Of a stretch of DNA of 64,000 nucleotides, positions 35,346 to 64,000 are shown in pieces (position 1 is the stretch's first letter; each line of letters starts with the position of its first letter). The DNA is taken from the NCBI GenBank assembly GCA_035048485.1, contig CM068593.1, forward strand, positions 3,145,535 to 3,209,534. The letters run 5' to 3'. A program made the position numbers and the translations under genes. This DNA is from Pteria penguin. Taxonomy: Eukaryota; Mollusca; Bivalvia; Pterioida; Pteriidae. Under the pieces are notes generated by a model that worked only from the letters and a program-made list of their open reading frames with translations, ran no database searches and was not told the origin of the DNA.

Positions 35346-36064
35346 CACCCATTCCTACTGATAAAGCCAATCAAGCACTGGATTACGTTACGCCGTATTT
35401 ATTAAACAATTGTACATACAAAATGTGTACCATAACAATATAAAACTCGTCACAAATCGTTCACTGGTAACAATGGTCATCATATTGGACAAAGAATTTC
35501 TCACAAACCTCCTGGAAAAACTGAGTTTGTTTACTAATGATACATTATCAATCCATTTCTATGATCGATTGATGCTTCAGTGGTTGGTAATGATTTGGTT
35601 TTGATTGTGCGTCTGTGATTAATTAACTGTTTCGATACTTTCCAGAGAAACACCCATATTACGTTATAGTATGAATTGTGACGTCAAAAAAAAAAAAAAA
35701 GAATTCATATTGACGTTAACCCTAATGGTGGATTGTTGATCTTGTAACAGGCGATCTTCATATTCTACATGAGCGACCTAAGGCCCGACATGTTACTTTT
35801 TGCCCGGGTTTTCATTTTGACGTAAGGACTAGATAATGACGTCACAGTCCCAGCAATAACGTCAAAATAAAGATCCCCGCAAAGAGTTGCATGTCAGGTA
35901 TTGGGCCGTTTATATCATGTAAAATATGAAGATCGTCTAATGGAGGATACCGCAGAGCAGTGAAATTACAAGAAGAAACTTTCATTAGCTTGATATAGCA
36001 GCGGCCAGCGTTTACTCATGGAGGGAACCTAGGGCCACTTGGTTATTTGGAAGGAATACTGGCC
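35346..36064. other. Intergenic spacer
   Basis: Mostly unique, with an A-run at about 35686-35700 and several TGACGTCA-like words (35681-35865). No gene seen. Confidence 0.5.
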
Positions 36065-36140
36065 AATCTACTGGTCAAAAACAGGAATCGAACCCAGTTC
36101 CTACATAGCGCTGTTAGCTTATTTGTTCACCGTGGCTGTA
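36065..36140 (-). mobile_element. tRNA-like SINE head remnant
   Basis: The minus strand carries GGGTTCGATTCCTG, a B-box, with a tRNA-like upstream part. The clover leaf is not convincing, so it is probably a SINE head rather than a tRNA gene. Confidence 0.45.
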
Positions 36141-36149
36141 TAGGAGAAT

Positions 36150-36575
36150 AGTAATTCTAATGCACTTTGTTTGTAACACGCGATCTCATTGGTTGTCCGA
36201 TTTAAAAACTGCAAGGGTATTCACGATACCCCTGCAGTTTTTGATATGACGTCACGATACCCTGCAGTTTCTGATTTGTGACGTCACGATACCCTGTAGT
36301 TTTTGATATGACTGTGATTAGCGAATTGGCTTAGAAAACCATAACTCTGTGCTTCTAGTTGTAATTACTTTGTCAAATGCATTTAGAATGGGGTTACCAT
36401 GCTTGTGTTTTACAAAAACTGACAGGGTATCGGCGAATACCCTGTCAGAAATTTCCGTTTCACTGCGAGGCGTTAGCCGAGCTGTGCTGTGGAAAGGAAA
36501 TTTCTGACAGGGTATTCGCCGATACCCTGTCAGTTTTTGAAAAACACTCGCATGGTAACCCCTAAATACTGGCGG
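36150..36575. mobile_element. Compound palindromic (foldback) element
   Basis: The arms 36390-36456 and 36496-36562 are inverted repeats of 67 bp around a 39-bp loop. Each arm contains a smaller palindrome, CTGACAGGGTAT...ATACCCTGTCAG. To the left, at 36204-36310, a related palindrome (AAAAACTGCAAGGGTAT with ATACCCCTGCAGTTTTT) is followed by two more copies of ACGTCACGATACCCTG. Confidence 0.85.
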
Positions 36576-37467
36576 GGAGGTCCTATGTGAGAAGTACTAG
36601 TTAATTTTTTAAATCTATCAGAATTCACGGGCAAGATGTTGCTTACATGTATATAACTTCAAAAATATAAGTGACTGAGCCCTTATGAAGTACTATGCGT
36701 AATAGGAAATAAAGTAAAAAAGATGGCGAAAATGTATAAATTAATGAGCATATGATACTTGTAGAAAATCATTAGTTGTGAAAAAGTCAGTCACAAAAAT
36801 GTTACTAGATATGTGTGTTTGTTAAGAAAGCTGCCTCCGAACGGCCAATCGTAAAAGTTTGTGAAAAATAGGTCAAAGTCAAGGTTAAGGTCAACATTTT
36901 TTGTTTTCAACCGAATGGGTTTTCTCACATGGAAAGGTCAAATCCGTATCACAGACAAACATAATATATATAAAATTAAACTTATGTCCTAAGCAACACT
37001 AAATAAAATAATTTCCAATGAACAACATGAAATGGTTGTAAATGTAAAAACATAGAAATTAATTTTTATAGGGATAACACTACAATAAATGAAAATACAT
37101 CTATGGAGTTTTGATTGACTTGGACATACCATGACATAAGTTTATCTCTATTAATACTTATGGTAATTAATTTTGTTTTTACTTTTTTTTTTTTTGGTTT
37201 GTTTCTTTTTGTTTGTTTTTGTTTTGTTTTTGGAATTTTTTTTGTTAATCATATCCTCTTATAAATCATATTAAGAATACTTAAATTTGATAACTAAAAT
37301 GAAAGTTGCTTTCTATGATTTTCTGAACACATAATACACATACAACTGATAATTTATAACAACAAATTTATGACCGTTCATGCAACGTAAATTTTCATGG
37401 GACGATTTCAAACAGATACAAAACGATTGATAAACAATCAAAATAACACGATAAAAGGAACATAGAT
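36576..37467. other. 3' flank / 3' UTR of TRPC-like gene
   Basis: AT-rich, with a T-rich tract at 37180-37245. The TRPC-like stop codon is at 37468-37470 (minus strand), so the 3' UTR falls here. No single poly(A) signal stands out. Confidence 0.45.
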
Positions 37468-61509
<24,042 letters not shown>

Positions 61510-61674
61510 CTGCAAAAAGTAACTATAAATTATATAAACGAGTCTACAGCATTATAAAATGAACTGAAACCAGCCAATATGTATGCAGACTGTGCTAGGA
61601 GATCCCATGGTAGATTTTACAGTACCTCTGAGAGTTACTCCATATAACTTATTCCCTGTCTTCCCCATTAATAT

Positions 61675-61721
61675 TATAATTATCATCATCACCATCATCA
61701 TCATCCTCATCCTCATCATCA

Positions 61722-61764
<43 letters not shown>

Positions 61765-61800
61765 TATTATTATGATTATTATCATTACTGTTAGCATTAT
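61675..61800. repeat. (ATC)n/(ATT)n trinucleotide tract
   Basis: ATCATC passing into ATTATT. Ile-rich and Met-rich frames are artefacts. Confidence 0.95.
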
Positions 61801-61920
61801 TTTGTTTTTCTTTTTTATTATTTTAATTATACTCTTGTTGTGATGCCACGAAGATTTAAAACCTTTTCTGAACTAGCTTCACGAGTCTTTAGTTTGAATT
61901 ATTATCGAGTTAATACTGTC

Positions 61921-61926
61921 TCCCCC

Positions 61927-61971
<45 letters not shown>
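61921..61971. repeat. Poly-C followed by (TC)n
   Basis: About 16 C then about 17 TC dinucleotides. Confidence 0.95.
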
Positions 61972-61974
<3 letters not shown>

Positions 61975-62104
61975 GACGAAATTTGTTGTTTTATTGTTTT
62001 AGAGTAAAGATGATCATAACTGGCATAACAGTTAATGCCATGCCAATCACTAAACCTGAAGTTACTTCCCCTTACTTCCAAACAAATATTTATTACAGAA
62101 AATA

Positions 62105-62510
62105 TGGTCAGTGACTTGTGACCGAAAAGTCCCCAGTTCGACTTCCACAGAGGGCACACCGGTGTCCTGTTTTTTGTAGATAAGACGGTAAAAAGCGAAG
62201 GTCACATGTCACGGTGGGCGTGGTACGTGAAAGATCCCTCACTACATCGGGAAGCTCCGCTGTAAACAGTGGCGGATCCAGGATTTCCGAAAACGGGGGC
62301 CCACATCTGTATAATCCAAACTGCTCAGCCATTTTTGGTGCCAAATCTGGACTTCTAGTGATAAATATGTGGTGAAAAGGGGGGAGGGGCGCCCCCTCTA
62401 AATCCGCCACTGGTAAAGGTAGAAATTTCTATGCAATGCATTAGGCAGATGTCGTTGTCATATACGCGGAATAATTGTTGAGTGACGTAAAGCAATCCTG
62501 ACTTGGAGAA
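62105..62510 (+). mobile_element. SINE copy interrupted by a MITE
   Basis: Motifs run in order: B-box-like CCAGTTCGACTTCC, AGCGAAGGTCACATGTCACG, GTACGTGAAAGATCCCTCAC, then the MITE (62267-62412). The SINE then resumes with GGTAGAAATTTCTATGCAAT, GCATTAGGCAGATG and GAGTGACGTAAAGCAAT. Confidence 0.88.
62267..62412 (+). mobile_element. CAGTGGCGGAT-type MITE, copy 4 (nested)
   Basis: 146 bp from CAGTGGCGGATCCAGGATTT to TAAATCCGCCACTG. It is flanked by the perfect 5-bp direct repeat GTAAA (62262-62266 and 62413-62417). Removing the element and one repeat restores the continuous SINE body, which fixes the insertion boundaries. Confidence 0.92.
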
Positions 62511-63096
62511 GGTTTACGTTTACGTTTGTTTTTTGGGTTTTTTTTATTGGATCCGGTTTCGATCAATTATAAATCCGGAATATAAACTATACGAGAATCC
62601 TTTAATGCTTTATTTGCTGAAACGCCTTCATGATAATCTTTAGCGTAAAATGCACTAAGGTGACATTAATATAGGATTACCATGCTCTGCTACCAGGAAC
62701 GGTGTTAGCGTAACATATCTCTTTGATATATTTATTTGATGTATCTACTATTTGTTTACTTATCTATATACAAAAAATGACGTTTTATTTATTTCTCCTT
62801 CTTTATTCCATTCCTTCTTACTGAGGTTGATGCTTTTGATGATCCAGTTGTCTCTTTGTTTTCCTGTCCGTCCATCCATGGCCAGTGCAATTATTATTTC
62901 CAAATGATTAAAGAGGTATGGTTAAAGAAAAGGTTTGTCTCTGTACAACCAACTTGCAAACTATGATATACACCAGAGACATATATACACATATGTCTCT
63001 GTATGTACAGGATCGATATTCGCTGCTCTCACCTCAATAGCTCTACAGGTAACGGGAATATTAATCCATAGTGGAATGTTTAATTGCCAGATTATC
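62511..63096. other. Right-flank spacer within the TRPC-like gene
   Basis: AT-rich intronic sequence. A minus-strand donor-like CCTCA|GTAAGAAG lies near 62820, but the upstream frame is not TRPC-like, so I do not call an exon. Confidence 0.45.
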
Positions 63097-64000
63097 TATC
63101 TATAATTATCATAGAGGTCTCGATGGCGGTCTCCCTTATAAAATTATCACAGAGGTCTGAATGGCAGTCTACCTTATATAGTTATCATAGAGGTCTGAAT
63201 GGCAGTCTACCTTATATAGTTATCATAGAGGTCTCGATGATTGTCTACCTTATATAGTTATCATAGAGGTCTCAGTGGCGGTCTACCTTATATAATTATC
63301 ATAGAGGTCTGAATGGCAGTCTACCTTATATAATTATCATAGAGGTCTCGATGATTGTCTACCTTATATAGTTAACATAGAGGTCTGAATGGCAGTCTAC
63401 CTTATATAGTTATCATAGAGGTCTCGATGGCAGTCTACATTATATAATTATCAGAGAGGTCTGAATGGCAGTCTACCTTGTATAATTATCATAGACGTTT
63501 CGATGGCGGTCTACAGTTTATAGTTATCAAAGTGATCTAGATGGCGGGTCTACCTTATATAATTATCATAGAGGTCTCGTTGGCGGTCTACCTTATATAA
63601 TTATCACAGAGGTCCCAGTGGCGGTCTACCTTGTATAATTATCATAGAGGTCTCAGTGGCGGTCTACCTTGTATAATTATCATAGAGGTCTCAGTGGCGG
63701 TCTACCTTGTATAATTATCATAGAGGTCTCAGTGGCGGTCTACCTTATATAATTATCATAGAGGTTTCAGTGGTGGTCTACCTTATATAATTATATAGAG
63801 ATCTGAACGGCGGTCTACCTTATTTAGTTATCATAGACGTCTCGATGGCGGTCTACCTTGTATAATTATCATAGACGTCTCGATGGCGGTCTACCTTGTA
63901 TAATTATCATAGAGGTCTCGTTGGCGGTCTACCTTGTATAATTATCATAGAGGTCTCGTTGGCGGTCTACCTTGTATAATTATCATAGAGGTCTCGTTGG
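63097..64000. repeat. 38-bp minisatellite running off the right edge
   Basis: About 24 copies of TATAATTATCATAGAGGTCT plus CGATGGCGGTCTACCTTG, with AGTGG/GATGG/GTTGG and ATAT/GTAT variants. More uniform toward the right edge. Confidence 0.96.

Noticed and set aside
62800..62900. Additional upstream TRPC-like exon (minus strand, donor CCTCA|GTAAGAAG)
   Set aside because: The only phase-compatible frame (TKRQLDHQKHQP) does not resemble TRPC S1 or the S1-S2 loop, and no acceptor was found.

Overview
The window is animal nuclear DNA, AT-rich and intron-rich. It is most likely from a bivalve or other mollusc. Three things point there: an HSPA12-type Hsp70, a family known to be expanded in bivalves; tRNA-derived SINE copies with a central domain resembling one reported from molluscs; and dispersed repeats of a style common in bivalve genomes. 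No bacterial gene organisation, CRISPR array, rRNA gene or intact tRNA gene was seen.

Three protein-coding loci can be assembled by joining open frames across GT-AG introns with matching phase. (1) On the + strand, 7893-17557, a two-exon gene with an 8.2 kb intron encodes 489 residues of unknown function, Ser/Arg/Lys-rich with predicted coiled ends. (2) On the - strand, 29668-22460, a five-exon HSPA12-like gene encodes 621 residues, complete from ATG to stop. (3) On the - strand, 61509-37468, ten exons form the 3' part of a TRPC-type cation channel gene: S1-S2 loop, S2-S6, pore, TRP box and C-terminal tail, 485 residues plus one split codon. Its ankyrin-repeat and S1 exons must lie beyond the right edge. 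The three genes show no functional link.

The rest is dominated by tandem repeats, roughly 30% of the window by rough summation. Left to right the main arrays are: 40 bp (1-3620, with a 1437-bp higher-order period), 31 bp (9150-10443), about 66 bp degenerate (17565-18310), 60 bp (23921-24445), 52 bp (25830-26625), 26 bp (28225-28625), 29 then 22 bp (28690-31697, split by HSPA12 exon 1), 42 bp (31840-32530), about 121 bp (34440-34910), 28 bp (38005-38640), 41 bp (38980-39505), 20 bp (40440-41035), 27 bp (44529-45532), 33/66 bp (50490-51640), 45 bp (52101-52685), 26 bp (54030-54650), 52 bp (60400-61417) and 38 bp (63097-64000). Mobile elements include SINE copies, short CAGTGGCGGAT-ended MITEs and at least four foldback elements.

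The most unusual signal is that several arrays are amplified splice junctions of the genes themselves. The first TRPC exon seen here has its 3' end and 5' splice site repeated about 20 times. The S5 exon has its 3' splice site repeated about 12 times upstream and its donor region repeated twice downstream. HSPA12 exon 3 has a decayed copy of its 3' end. Other arrays appear to have grown from an internal segment of the SINE.
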